DNA of 64,000 nucleotides. It comes from Auricularia sp. M13. Its lineage: Eukaryota > Basidiomycota > Agaricomycetes > Auriculariales > Auriculariaceae. The notes beneath the pieces are model-generated. The model ran no database searches. It worked only from the letters and a program-made list of their open reading frames with translations, and had not been told where the DNA came from. Of the stretch, positions 22,998 through 34,225 are shown one piece after another. Position 1 is the first letter of the stretch. Every line of letters starts with the position of its first letter. The position numbers were made by a program, and so were the translations under genes. Location of the stretch: assembly GCA_037042915.1 (NCBI GenBank), contig CM073194.1:4154001-4218000 (forward strand), written 5' to 3'.

Positions 22998-25129
22998 ATG
23001 GCATCTCCTAGTGAGCCATTGTCCGAAAAGCTCAAGGCGGACGCAGCAGAGGCAGACGCGGCGACGTGGGACGCAAAGCAGGAGGCCTCCGCGGACAGTG
23101 CATCCACGAAAACGACGGCGGCAGAATTGAGAACAGAGTGGATTCAATTCGTTACGTTGTGCTTATGCCTCTTCCTGTGAGTGTTTAGCGCGTCTGCGCG
23201 ACAGATTCCATGCCTCATGCGACGTTTTCAGTGCTGGATGGAACGACGGAACGACAGGACCCTTGCTGCCACGGATTCAGGAATTTTATGATGTCAGCAG
23301 CTAGTCAGACTGGTAGCTATCACCCGTTCACCCAAAGACGACTAGTTAGGATATACAGCGTTGTCAGCGCTATTCCTATTGCAATGCGTTGTGAGCAAAT
23401 CCCCTGTCAGATTTTCCTGCCTTTTCACGAATCACCCAGGGATTCATCGTTGGAGCTTTCGCTGCTCTATGGTTGAACGAAAAGATCGGCTTCGGAACAG
23501 TACGTCGACATTGCACACCGCGACTTGCCATCATTCATACCGCCCCTAGTCTTTAGTATTCGGTATGCGAATTAATATTGCGTGAAACAGCGGCTCACGC
23601 AGTCCAGGCGCTCTCTGCCAAACCGTCGCATATGCCATTCAAGCTCCCGCACCTCCGTATCCCGTGCTCCTTGTCTTTTCAGCACTGAACGGCTTTGGTA
23701 TGGCCATTCAAGACACACAATCCAATGGATTCGTTGCTGTAATGAAACATAATCCCGATCGGAAGATGGGTGTGCTTCATGCAGTTTACGGTCAGTGATA
23801 TGTCATCTGGGCCCGTCTTGGTGCTGATAATTTCCTTCCAGGACTGGGAGCTTTATGTACGCTTGCTCAAATGTGCGGAGACAAAATAGTCGCTGACCGC
23901 ACTTTCGACTTCCAGTGTCACCGCTGATCGCGACCCAATTCGCTCAGCTACCACGGCATTGGGCTCTCCATTACACCATCTCATGCGCGCTCGCACTCAC
24001 AACAGCGGTGGCCAACGGAGTTGTATTCCGCCTGAAGCGTCAAGAAGGTGCGGTAATCGCCCATCCCATTCCCATTGCAAAACATTCGACTGAATTGCAT
24101 TTTTTAGATCTCCTGCCTGCCGAACCACGGAAAAGCGAAGACACGGCGGTCTCTGCGGAAAATGAGGGTAAGAACAAGTACCGTCAAATATTCTCGCTTC
24201 GTGTCGTCCATTACCTCGCGTTCTTCATACTGCTTTACGTGGGCATCGAGTTGACCATCGGAGGTACGACTCAGTGCCCGCCCGTTGAGTCGAGCCTGAA
24301 CCTCATTCGCTACATTGCGCTGCAGGCTGGATCGTGACCTTCATTCTGAGGGAACGCGGCGGCGGTGCTTCATCGGGCTACGTATCGTCTGGCTTTTACG
24401 GCGGGTTGATGCTCGGCCGTGTCATCCTCCTGCCTGTCAACGAATTCGTAGGTGCTTCCTTATCCGCTGTATCGCGAGGCTCACAATGTCAAGGTCGGCG
24501 AGCAGACCGTCATCTTCATCTACGGTCTCATCGCCGCAGCGTGCGTTTACCATAACAGCACCGTGAGGGCGGCAACTGGACGCTGACATTACCCTACGCA
24601 GACTCGACATTGTCATCTGGCAGGTGCCTCATTTGGTCGGCGACGCAGTAGCCGCATCGTTTGCAGGCCTGGTACTTGGGGTACATCTCACTGCCATTCA
24701 GACCCTACCTCCCGTTGACCTGGCCCACTTAGCCTATGTATCCCCTGATCATGAACTTCGCAAGCGCGTCCATCCCACGGCACCTCCTTACAGGCTCCAT
24801 AGGGTGGATAGCAGGCTTTGGTCAAGTGGGAAGGTAAGGCTGACCGTCGTCATTGATCATTCCCACCGATGCTAACGATTCTAACAGCGCCGCGTTCCCA
24901 TTCATCACAGGCGCCATGGCGTCGCGTTGGGACATTCGCGTGTTGCCGCCATTGTGAGAGCTTCCGTCGTGCTTTGATATACTGACGTTTCCCTGACTTC
25001 GGGGGTCTGCTCGTCGGCAGGATCGTCGCGATGATCGCGGTTATGCTGTCGTTGTGGGTGCTGGCCGTGCTTGAGCGGCGGGCGCAGGCGAAACGGGACA
25101 GTGTGGCGGCGGAGGGCAACAACGAATAG
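22998..25129 (+). CDS. MFS transporter 3 (BSC6-like paralogue)
   Basis: Third paralogue. The start at 22998 gives MASPSEPLSEK and a charged, Ala-rich head ending TEWIQFVTLCLCLFL. Later exons give GWNDGTTGPLLPRIQEFYDV, LGYTALSALFLLQCV, GFIVGAFAALWLNEKIGFG, GFGMAIQDTQSNGF, VTPLIATQFAQL, VHYLAFFILLYVGIELTIGG, VTFILRERGGG, SSGFYGGLMLGRVILL, DIVIWQVPHLVGDAVAASFAGLVLG, GSIGWIAGFGQVG and FPFITGAMASRWDIRVLPPL. The tail is VLAVLERRAQAKRD, with the stop at 25127-25129. Introns are short GT-AG and the frame is intact as far as traced. The neighbouring secreted hydrolase could release the transported substrate; this is a hypothesis. Confidence 0.83.
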
Positions 25130-26199
25130 ACGCGAAGGACCGCAATATAGACATCTGCCACGACTGCCCAATCGACAGGTCCGAGTGGTGCAACGAGCCG
25201 TCGCAAGTGCAAGAGTTTCAGGACCTACCGCTCAGGATGAACATGGAGTGTCCACGGCGATTAGAACTTTAAGTACCGGTCGTTCCGGTCGCGCGGTTGT
25301 GTTTCTTTCGGGCCTTGCAGATCTCTGGTCCAACATGGGCACGAAGGTCAGGCCGAGCAGCTACCTGGTGCAGCGTCTTCGTAAGGAGGTCATTCAGAGG
25401 TTTCCTCTCATGCGAACGAGTGTAAGCGGACTATATATCTTGAGTGGCAAAGTGTCCAGCCTACTGCGCTGGCATCATCCTCCGCAGACCAACGGAAAAA
25501 ATCTCTGCCTGAGAACGAGGTAGTCCACATGAGATTTTCGCCCTTGTAACGAGGAAAGACTTGCGCGCGGAGTGCGCCATGTGCCGTGCGGGGTAACCAC
25601 GAACGTGCGCAGGCCTCGAGCAATTTGGGACGTCCGCCGATTTTTCCCGAACATCTGGAGGCGCCCGGGGCTTTTTATCTGCCCTCGAAACGGGGGTGGT
25701 CATTACGAAGCGTGAGTTGTGATGCAGTGGCAGCGCTGAGCGGCGCGGGACGGCGTCTCGAGTAGGACATGACTCTCAGCTTAGGTACTCGAGCGAAAGA
25801 GCAGTCTCTTCTGTCGTACACCATATCACGCAACCAAAAACCCCTTTCCGAGCAAGTTTGACCTTGATGGACTGCCAGAGAAATTTCAGGAACGGGGTTG
25901 GGGCGGCGACTTCACTGCCGCACTGATTATGACACAAGGGCCGTCTGAACCCAGAAATGATCACAAAATTCCGTATCTTCGATTCTCAAATGCCAGGCTA
26001 CTCCTATAGATATTCTTCCGACCCTTCCAAAAAATTTCAGGTATTCTCGACGGGCGCCGGAGCTATACGCGAACAATCGCAATCAAATGTCGCGGAATCG
26101 GTCCGACAAGTTGGCTCCGACTCTTCTCACGTCCTACACCATCCCGCACCGCGGGCGCGCACGCCGCGACCACCCAGCTGGCTCTCACCACCGTCTGCA
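25130..26199. other. Intergenic; 5' region of the bHLH gene
   Basis: About 1.07 kb. A frame in phase with the bHLH gene stays open from an ATG at 25957 and would add 81 residues. That stretch lacks the codon bias and motifs of the downstream protein, so I treat it as 5' leader. Nothing else is supported. Confidence 0.5.
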
Positions 26200-28183
26200 A
26201 TGGACTACAGCTCACAGAACCAGGACTTCTCTCTCGACCTAGGGTCATTTGACTTGTCGGACTTCGTCAACTCTTCGTCGCACGAGCTCGGAGATCTTTT
26301 TGGCAGCGCCCCTGTTCAATCTGGCGAGGATGCCGCAAACGATGATATGGGCCAGAACATGACCTCGGGATATGCGTCTTCCAGCCAGACGCAGACGCCT
26401 GCTCACGGGGGAGCGCAACCTGGCCACTCAGCAGAGCACACCGCTGCCGGCCAGCTCACCGTCCAGCAACTTCTCGGAATGCAGCAGACTATTGGTCAAG
26501 CGGCTTCAGGGTCGTCAGACAACCCGTTGGGCTCTACTATAACGCCAGCAATACTTAAGGAACGGCTCGAGCAGCACATGAAGATACAGCAGCTTCAGCA
26601 GTTGCAGACCCAGATTCTTCAGCAGCAGGTTCGGACAAATCTAGTTACCACAGAGCACACGAATAGTAACGCTTCAGAACAGATCAACGAAATGCTGAGA
26701 TCTTCGCAAGGACCCACGCCAACGCCACGAAATAACGTCGCTTTCCAAGGACTGCCTACGCCAGGTACCGTCCTCGCGGCCGTAAATGTCCTACCTTCTG
26801 ATTACAGTTCTGTAGCGGCTTCCACGGAACTTGGGCCGACTGGACAAAACGACTTGGTGTCCATGTCGCCGATGCTCCTGCAGGAGATGTTCATGAACTC
26901 GAATCCTTCCGCCTCCACTTCCGATGTCCGTGTCCTTCTCTATTGATCGGCGTACACACCCCATATTTATCCTTCTGCAGCACCAGCACATGTTCGAGCG
27001 CTTGCACATCCTGCAGAATCCCACGATGTCGGCACCGGCGGCGCTGGCGTTCAACACCTCGCCGCCCGTCGCGGATTATGAACTTTCGCCGCTGTGGCTT
27101 CCAGCCGGTAATCCAATGCCCCCGTCGCGGGGAGGTCAATCGCAGCAGCACGGGGCCTCTACGTCCGCGACCAAGCGCCCAAGGCGTAACTCGGACGTGG
27201 AGGACATGGGCGCGCGCAAACGCCCGCAAGTGAGGATGGTGCCGAATATGGTGCCCTCGCCCAAGAAGAAAACTCCTCCAGGAACGCGCACACAGCGTCG
27301 TGCCGGGACAGCAGGTGGTGACGCCATGCTTCCGTCCCCACTCGATGCGCACAACCAAATGCTCCCTCCGCCGCCGAAGGAAATCTCCTCAGCCTCGTCC
27401 ATGTCCTCCATCACCTCCGTTGACACGCCTCAGACAACATCCGTTAGCCCCGACATCGCCCCTGCGACACCCGCAGGCATTATGGGTCTTGCGCCGATGC
27501 GCTCCGGCTTGGTCCCTCCGCCTGCGCATGCGAGCGAGGAGCGGCGCACGACGCGCAGGCGCGACTCGAAAGCGAAGACGCCCGCCGCGCCGGCAGCGCC
27601 GAAGAAGATGACGGGGACGCCAAAGGCGATCCTGCCTACGGGTGGCACGCCGATCCTGCCACCGTCGGCATCGGGGTCCGGGGCAGGCGCGCAGCCGCCG
27701 CTGCACGTGCGCAAGAGCAGCCACAAGGTGGCCGAGCAGAAGCGGCGCGACTCGCTCAAGATCTCGTTCGACGACCTGCGGCTGCTCCTCCCGCCGATCC
27801 CCGTCAACGTCGACGACGCCGAGCGCGACGAGCCGCTGCTGCCTGGCGCGATGCCCCCACGCGGGCCGCCGCGCGGCGAGAGCGACGGGCCCAACCGCGC
27901 GGTCAGCAAGCTCGCGCTGTTGCGCTGCGGGAACGAGTATATACGCGAGCTCAAGTGGAAGATGGACGTGCGCGACGAGGAGATCGCGCGGCTGAGACGC
28001 GAGGTCGCCCGTATGCGCGCTGGGTTCGAGGCGCTCGGCATTCAGGACACCCCAGGCGAGGACATAGATCTCGAGCGCGATTTGGACGCGGGGTACGAGG
28101 AGGTGCGCAGGGCGCGCAAGGCGGCCAACGCGGCTGCTCGGCGCGCGGCAGGTGACTTCGACGACGATGACGATTTCGAGTGA
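26200..28183 (+). CDS. bHLH transcription factor, 642 aa
   Basis: Sequence-specific DNA-binding regulator. Exons are 26200-26925 and 26981-28183 (55-nt intron, GTCCGT donor, TGCAG acceptor). The N-terminal half is acidic and Gln-rich (FSLDLGSFDLSDF; QQLQQLQTQILQQQ), typical of activation regions. Basic patches TKRPRRN and SPKKK follow. The basic region and helix 1, about residues 485-515, read RKSSHKVAEQKRRDSLKISF. They have the His-Glu-Arg-Arg pattern of class B bHLH proteins that bind CACGTG-type E-boxes. A long loop (about 40 residues, Pro/Gly-rich) precedes helix 2, SKLALLRCGNEYIRELKWKM, which runs into a Glu/Arg coiled coil. The tail is Asp-rich. An upstream in-frame ATG at 25957 is a less likely start. 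Confidence 0.88.
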
Positions 28184-28597
28184 GTGGGGTATATACAGTA
28201 GATGCCTGTTTGTTGTTCGTGTGTGGGATCTGGGCTGTCTTTTTGTGTATGAGTATGCCTCATTCCTCTTCATATGTTGCTCTATCTGTCTCATTCGCCC
28301 TTCTCCGTGCAGATCAGTGCTATCTCCGCGAACAATGACCGTGAAGATGTTGAGAGCTGTTCCTTTGCTGGGCTCATTGGGCTACATGTAGCGTTATCAG
28401 GACTTCCATAGTGTAGTTCAGCTTTAACTTCAGGTGCCTGTTTTATTTTCACATTCGCAAGTACCTGAGTCACGAATTACAGCAATGCTCTGGCAGTTCG
28501 ACCGTTCAACAACATGGTCGGAGTTTCCCGTTGCGCGTCTTGCCTCCTCCGCGTCGCGTGCCCGTCGCGCTTTGTGTCTCTAGCTTGCGGCACAGCG
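28184..28597. other. Intergenic: bHLH 3' flank and LSM8 promoter
   Basis: 414 bp, T/C-rich; no gene seen. Confidence 0.5.
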
Positions 28598-29065
28598 ATG
28601 TCCAGTCTCCAGGGCTATGTTGACCGTACGTAGTAACTTCCAATGCTTGCCAACTCCACTCAGACCGATGAAACCCCCCAGACCGCGTTTACCTTGTGCT
28701 CACGGACGGTCGCTCCATCATAGTGCGTCGCTTTTCAACCGCCGACACGCGCTATTGAGCCTAGGATCTAGGGTACTCTGCGCGGATACGACCAGAAGAG
28801 CAATATTGTGCTCAGCGAAAGCGTCGAGCGGATATATAGCGCCGACTCTGGTGTCGATGAGGCTCAGCTTGGCCTATACCTCGTCAAGGGTGATACAATG
28901 TGAGTATGCGGTGCCTTAGACAATGGATTATACCCGCTGTATCCTTTTGTTCTTTACCACTGACACGCTCGCAGAGCACTCATTGGGGAATTGGACGAGG
29001 CTATGGACAAGGCCGTCCCTCTAGAAAGCATACGCGCAGACCCCATCCCGCCCGTTCACTGGTGA
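28598..29065 (+). CDS. LSM8: LSM8, U6 snRNA-associated Sm-like protein
   Basis: Small Sm-fold protein of the nuclear Lsm2-8 ring that binds the 3' end of U6 snRNA. Four exons: the ATG at 28598 gives MSSLQGYVD; the second exon RVYLVLTDGRSII holds the Sm1 motif; the third, GTLRGYDQKSNIVLSESVERIYS...LGLYLVKGDTI, holds the rest of Sm1 and Sm2; the fourth, ALIGELDEAMDKA...ADPIPPVHW, ends at 29065. The length is about 95 aa, as expected for Lsm8. Introns are GT-AG with phases that close. The RxGxDxxxN-type Sm1 signature and the C-terminal IRADPIPP are characteristic of Lsm8. Confidence 0.92.
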
Positions 29066-29523
29066 CCGCCCTTAGTGTTTTCCCCACAAAGCTTTCTGTG
29101 GCCGTGCGCGACCACCGAGCAGCCATTCAAAACCGCGCGGTTTTCTCAGAGCCAGCTGCTCAGGACTCTACGCACCTCCCGCCGTCATGCGCGATTTCTT
29201 GTCGCATGCTGATACGAAACCAGACCGATTTATTGTTCGTCCCAAAACTTCTGTAGCGTAGAAACTAATGAATCGTCCACTTGACCAGTTAACAATGCTG
29301 CCGCCTTTCGTTCAGCTCATCATTGTCCCGCCTTATGCTGGACGTCTTCCTCTCCCGCCTTTGTCGCCTGTGGCATTCCAGGCTTTGTGCAAACCCGATC
29401 CGCATTCACTTGCTCCGCTGGATGGTCGCGAGTCACATACCAAGCAAAGAAAGAAGAAAGACAGCGCCACAGACTAATGAATGAATGCATCGTCCTTGTT
29501 ATTGTCAAAGAATAGCTGAATGC
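29066..29523. other. Intergenic between convergent genes
   Basis: 458 bp of shared 3' flank of LSM8 and the helical-repeat gene; no gene seen. Confidence 0.5.
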
Positions 29524-31473
29524 TTACGGAGAGGCAGCTGCTGCTGCTGCCAACTTCCGTTGCCGCCACCACCTTCGAAGATCAGGATTCCCGACGTTCT
29601 CCACCGCTTGTGATATCCTGCTCTCATCCAGCTCGTGGCTTTCAGCAGTTTTACGGAGCACGCCACGACGACCCTTGGCGGTGAGGAGTCGCACGCCCTC
29701 AAGACTTGTCCCGCCATAACGGACCAACGAGCGCGTCAGTCCCTTCATTGCGACACTGCCGAGCGCAACGCCATCAGGTCCGATGTCCAGCTTGCGCATA
29801 TGGCGCAGCTGGCTGCCGGCCATGGAGAGATCATGCTGCGCGAGCTCGTGCAGCAAGACGTTCGCGTAGCGCACATCCGGGACTTGGCGTTCGTCCAGCG
29901 TCGAGCGCAGGATTGTGAGAGCGTGCTGCCGGAGCTCAGTCGCATCCGCGGCGGCGCGCGCCTGGCCCGCAAGCAGGAATGCTGTGCGCGCGACTTGGAT
30001 CTTGTGCACCTCGACGCGCGGCTCCCTGGGGAGCGTGGCGAAGACGCGGAGCGCGAAGGCGTGCGCGTCGGGCACGCGTGCGGAGTACGTCGGCGAGCGC
30101 GCGATGGCGAGGAAGAGCGCGATAAGGCGGAGCGACATCCGCGGTACTTGCGCGCCGTCCGCGTCCATGCGTGCATCCGTTTCTGCGGGCAGCGCAGGAG
30201 CATCCTCGCCACCGAAGTACCTTTCCCACCCATGCCTGGCACTCCCCGCAAAGCCCTCTTCGGCGCAAAGCGCAATGAACGCGGACCGGTACCCAACTTG
30301 CAGCCCCATCTCGCCATGCACGACGTCGCCGGCAAGGAGACGCGCTGCACCTTTATGACCCTCTGCGAGGAGGTAGCGCAGAAGGCCGAGCGCGGCGCCG
30401 CCTGTAGGTATAACGCCCCGTTGGCGGGTAGCTTTCCACACCGTCTGCAGACAGCCATACTCCCTCCAGCGCGAGGCATGGCGCATCCATTTCCGGACCC
30501 TCTCGGGGTCCGCATCGGGCAGCACAGCGACCTTAGCAAACGCGCGTACGGCCTCGCGCGTCTCGGCGAACTTCAGCGCGGATGCGCCGCCGAGCTCCGC
30601 GGCGAGCGCGTGCATCTCAAGAGCGTTTGCGGCGCGCGTGAGCGTTACGAGAACCAGCTGCTGCGGGGCTACAGTGCGCGTCTTCGGCACCGGCACGAGC
30701 GATGCATCGACGACGCCGTGCTGTATGAGCGCGCGCAGGATGCCCACCGAGCTGGGCGGGCCGAGGCGCGCGGCGACGCGGAAGACCAGCGCAATCTGTT
30801 CGCGGAGGACGTCGCGTGCGGGATCCGACGTCGCTGCTGCCCAGGATGCCTCGATGTGTGCGCAGGACCGAAGCGCGAAGGTTTCCATGAAATCGTGCTC
30901 GTTGGGTGCAACGGTGGATACTGCTGCGGCGAGGAGCGCTTCGATGATATCGCGGGGCTCTAGTGCAAGGCCAATTGGTGTCTTTGAGTCCGCGTGTAGA
31001 TCTGGTAAACCAAGGCGCCGTGTCAGCAGTACGATGCTGCGATGGTCGAGGAGGTGCCCGTCCAGGAGCGCGGTGGCAGGTAGCCTGCGTAGGTCCTCCA
31101 GCGGGATATGGTGAATAAGGGCGCGTACGGCTTGCGGGCTCATCTTCAAGAGCTTTGCAAGCGGTGGCATATCTCGAAAGCTTTCGCCGATATCCTCTGG
31201 AACAACGGGTGTTACCACCGACGAAAACTCCTGTGGTATTCGGAAATCCTGTGTCTTGTCTGTGGCGTAGGATGTTGAACTGAGCAACGCCTCTGCCCCG
31301 ACGCCAACGCGGCGCACGTTGCGTGACTTTGGATAGCGTTTAGCCCAGCTGATCTTCTTGCGCCTGACGACATGCTGCAAGTCGAGCATCAGAATGGGGG
31401 CGCTACAAGAACCCTGGGACCCCGGCAAGCCCAGCAGCAAGACGATATCCCACGATTGCAATTGAACCTCCAT
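29524..31473 (-). CDS. Helical-repeat (PPR-like) protein, 649 aa, single exon
   Basis: Uninterrupted 649-residue frame; ATG at 31473. The first about 45 residues are hydrophobic, then Arg/Lys-rich (RRKKISWAKRYPKSRNVRR), which could act as a mitochondrial presequence if an internal Met is used. The remainder is almost wholly alpha-helical in character, with PPR/TPR-like units, for example VRYANVLLHELAQHDLSMAGSQL and LGLLRYLLAEGHKGAARLL. The C-terminus is basic with an Ala run. I do not recognise a specific family. A role in mitochondrial RNA metabolism would fit but is only inference. The 442-aa frame on the opposite strand is a high-GC shadow. Confidence 0.7.
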   Translation of the reverse strand: MEVQLQSWDIVLLLGLPGSQGSCSAPILMLDLQHVVRRKKISWAKRYPKSRNVRRVGVGAEALLSSTSYATDKTQDFRIPQEFSSVVTPVVPEDIGESFRDMPPLAKLLKMSPQAVRALIHHIPLEDLRRLPATALLDGHLLDHRSIVLLTRRLGLPDLHADSKTPIGLALEPRDIIEALLAAAVSTVAPNEHDFMETFALRSCAHIEASWAAATSDPARDVLREQIALVFRVAARLGPPSSVGILRALIQHGVVDASLVPVPKTRTVAPQQLVLVTLTRAANALEMHALAAELGGASALKFAETREAVRAFAKVAVLPDADPERVRKWMRHASRWREYGCLQTVWKATRQRGVIPTGGAALGLLRYLLAEGHKGAARLLAGDVVHGEMGLQVGYRSAFIALCAEEGFAGSARHGWERYFGGEDAPALPAETDARMDADGAQVPRMSLRLIALFLAIARSPTYSARVPDAHAFALRVFATLPREPRVEVHKIQVARTAFLLAGQARAAADATELRQHALTILRSTLDERQVPDVRYANVLLHELAQHDLSMAGSQLRHMRKLDIGPDGVALGSVAMKGLTRSLVRYGGTSLEGVRLLTAKGRRGVLRKTAESHELDESRISQAVENVGNPDLRRWWRQRKLAAAAAASP

Positions 31474-31951
31474 ACTGAATTTTCCTAAACCAAGGGCGTT
31501 TCAGGTCGAGTCGTTTTTGTCGCTATGAAGAAACTGCTTGTATATTCAATCTGATTCCGCTGGCAGATCTCCCCCAAAGTTCCAATTGAGTCGCACTGTC
31601 GAGGCGCACGTTTCTGCCGGGCAAGCTAGGGTCCCTGCGATGCGCACCGTGGAAAAACCTGCGTCAAGAGTGGCACGCGAAGTCGAGGCAACGGGCTGTG
31701 TGCCACAGCGCGCGAATGGCACGCGAGATGCGAGTCGCTGCATACAAGTGTGATGCTCGAACAGAAGAGACGACATCGGAGTTTGAAGACGCGCCAAACA
31801 TCGGGCTGTCAGACGTCGATGCTCATACTAACGCGTCATGCGATGCAGGCGGGCCATGGCGAACAAATATGGTACACTTACAGGAACCCGGTTACATGTG
31901 TTGGATTCGGATGACAGAATACCGTAATGTGGGAGGCCCCAGAGTAGGGTT
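31474..31951. other. Intergenic, no feature seen
   Basis: 478 bp with the 5' flank of the helical-repeat gene and the 3' flank of the lyase-like gene. Short frames only. Confidence 0.45.
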
Positions 31952-32821
31952 TTAAGGCATTACAACCGCTAGTCCATCCTTTTCCCCTCCGTCCACGTTG
32001 TACCAGCTGACATTGTCAAAAAAGAGCGTGGTATCCGAGTTGCTACCTGTCGGTGTCGAATAAGTCAGTTTCTCTCACAGTGTAAGAGTTCAGACATACC
32101 ATCGCCAGATTGGCCATTCTAGGGACATAAAGGATCAGCACGAATGAACTAGATAGTCCCATGAACTCGCCTTGAATGAAGCACCGTTTGTCATGATTCC
32201 GCTGTTCCAAGTCGAGTCGAAGCCAACGTTTATGCCGCTCGTAAAGTAGTTGTGGCGTCCGTCGAACCAGACCGAGTACTTTCCGTCATAGACATTGCTC
32301 ATGCGAACATCTAACACGACGCTATGCCACACGTCACGTGCGAGCGAAGTGGCGAGCGTGATCTCGGCGCCTGTGCTATTGCAGCTTGTACGGTGCTGCG
32401 CGACAAGGTTGTTGTCCGCAATGGTCAGCGCGCCGCACCAGGCTCCCGTGCCGTCCGCGCAGCCGGTCGTGCAGAACTGTTGCGCGATCATCGTGCGCTT
32501 GTCGAACGGGAACGACGACGGGATGAACAACGCAAAGCCTTGCCAGGCCTCCTTGTGGAAGAAGGCACCTGTCGAAGGCGGCAGGCAGAGGTTGGCGCCA
32601 TCACCTCTACCAAAGGACGCCGCCTTGAACTCGCCGGAGAACGCGTCGCCGGTTGTGATGTTCACGCTGCCTCCCGTTGTCGAGCATTGGACGAAGGGCG
32701 CGATGCTGCCCGTCTCGAAGGAGGAAGCAACGAGCGTCCCGTTGTTCGCAGGCCCGAGCCAGCCCAGTGCTCCCTGAGCACCCAGAACGAGCGCTAGCGC
32801 AAGGTAAGGAGCGACGGGCAT
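31952..32821 (-). CDS. Secreted polysaccharide-lyase-like (jelly-roll) protein, 254 aa
   Basis: Secreted protein with a signal peptide MPVAPYLALALVLGAQGALG. The body resembles fungal polysaccharide lyase/heparin-lyase-like beta-jelly-roll proteins: an N-terminal SFETGSIAPFVQC, a central IAQQFCTTGC, then DVWHSVVLDVRMSNVYDGKYSVWFDG, a strand pattern typical of that fold. Exons are 32821-32171, 32118-32100 (19 nt) and 32046-31952. Intron 1 begins GC (AAG|GCGAGT) and ends CCTAG. With it, the conserved ending DTTLFFDNVSWYNVDGG is in frame and the total is 765 nt. Without it, the reading frame ends early in an unrelated tail. The substrate class is uncertain. Confidence 0.75.
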
Positions 32822-33370
32822 AGACCACGAGACGGAAGGAAGGAGAGAACGGTGCCCTTGATGCGCAGGACCAATCGTGTCGTCATGCTGATTGAGTGAG
32901 AATTAATTGCGCACGCAGCTCACAGAGCTCGATGTCTGCGGTATTTGAGGAGAGCAAGATCTGCGTATTCTGTCATTGCTGAGCTTGCAAGAAGGTCGCT
33001 CGCTGTCTATGCTTACGCGGGTCATTCAGCCAGGATCTCGGCGAGAACACGGTGTAGTAAATCTCCGCATCTCCGGAACGAGCGCCATTGTCGTTGCACT
33101 ACGTTCTGCATGAGTGCTAAAAGGCCTGGATACCTACGAGAAAAGAAAATGGACACTCATGGCCTCGTCGCCAGCCCGATAAAATACTGAGGACGAGTTT
33201 CATACCGATGGCGATCCTTCCGACGCCGCCGGGTTCATGTGGCTGTGCCGGATTGTTGACCGGCGTCTTGGGCGCTTGCAAAGTTGGCCTCTTTACTCTT
33301 CAAAGTTCAAGTTCCACTCGAGGTCTTTGTTTTTTCCTCTTCTCCACGCTTTGACTTTACTCTTTTTACG
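32822..33370. promoter_or_regulatory. Divergent promoter region, lyase-like gene and CFEM gene
   Basis: 549 bp between two outward-facing secreted-protein genes. No coding sequence supported. T-rich tracts lie just upstream of 33371. Confidence 0.45.
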
Positions 33371-33918
33371 ATGCGCTTCACCTACGCCCTTGCCGTTTTG
33401 GCTTTATCCTCCTACGCGTCTGCGAGCTTCAGCCGTGCCGATGTGCCTAGGTGCGCCAGCGGTTGTGTGATCACCAGCTCGTCGGCCACACAACGCGACG
33501 CTGGTAATATTGGGGAAGATCGCTGCGGTATCACGTACGTCGCTGCAGTTTGAGCACCTTTTCTCCGCTCACGATCGCGCGTTGACAGACCACCCGACTA
33601 TACGTGCTACTGTCGGTATCCCAAGTTCGGGGACTTCTACTCCCAGTGTCTCGATCAACGCTCCAGGTGCACTGACGAGGAGAAGACGACCGCTTTGCAC
33701 GTCCTGGAAGCTGGATGTGCTTCCGCTCAGATTGGTGAGTGGTGCAGACGATGAGGAGCAGGATAACGGCGACTGAATACCTTCACCCTGATCCCACAGC
33801 CCCGAACACGACCACCTCCTCCTCCGGAAACCAAGCACCGGACAATGGCGCAGGGCTGTTGGCCCCCGGTGCATTCGCTGGCATATTTGGAGTTGCGCTC
33901 GGTACCATGCTGCTCTGA
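33371..33918 (+). CDS. CFEM-domain secreted/GPI-anchored protein, 142 aa
   Basis: Small extracellular protein with a CFEM domain, the fungal eight-cysteine fold used in haem/iron binding and found in some effectors. Exons are 33371-33534, 33589-33734 and 33800-33918 (429 nt). The signal peptide is MRFTYALAVLALSSYASA. Mature cysteines occur as PRCASGC, DRCG, YTCYC, QC, RC and AGC, eight in all, with the diagnostic YTCYC centre. Asp for haem-iron ligation cannot be assigned with certainty. The Ser/Thr/Asn-rich linker and hydrophobic end AFAGIFGVALGTMLL suggest a GPI anchor. Confidence 0.88.
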
Positions 33919-34225
33919 GTATCACCAGCTCATGTCTTCATGGCTTCCCCACCTTTCAATATTTAAACAAAAAGTTTTGTCCGTGGCCGCCTGGTGGCCG
34001 CTGTCGATGATGCCGAAAGAACTTCAAGGGTCTGCGACAGCCTGCAGCCGCCGACGCACGTTCCTACCAGTATACGCTCTTCCATGCTTACGGTGGTGTC
34101 GCACAACTGCGCCCGCGACGTTCCCAGGCTTCGCACACGCAGCATGCTATAAACGCCATGCCCTTGCCAATTTCTGGCGCTCCGTCACGGGTTCCCCTTG
34201 ATTCCGCTACAAGTGCTCTCGCGAG
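33919..34225. other. Intergenic, promoter of the AIM6-like gene
   Basis: 307 bp; no gene seen. Confidence 0.45.

Noticed and set aside
27389-28294. 301-codon minus frame opposite the bHLH exon
   Set aside because: Shadow of the bHLH coding strand; Arg/His/Leu-rich and without motifs.
29635-30963. 442-codon open frame opposite the helical-repeat protein
   Set aside because: It is antisense to a 649-aa frame with better amino-acid composition. The plus reading is Arg/Cys/His-rich with no domain, as expected for a high-GC shadow.
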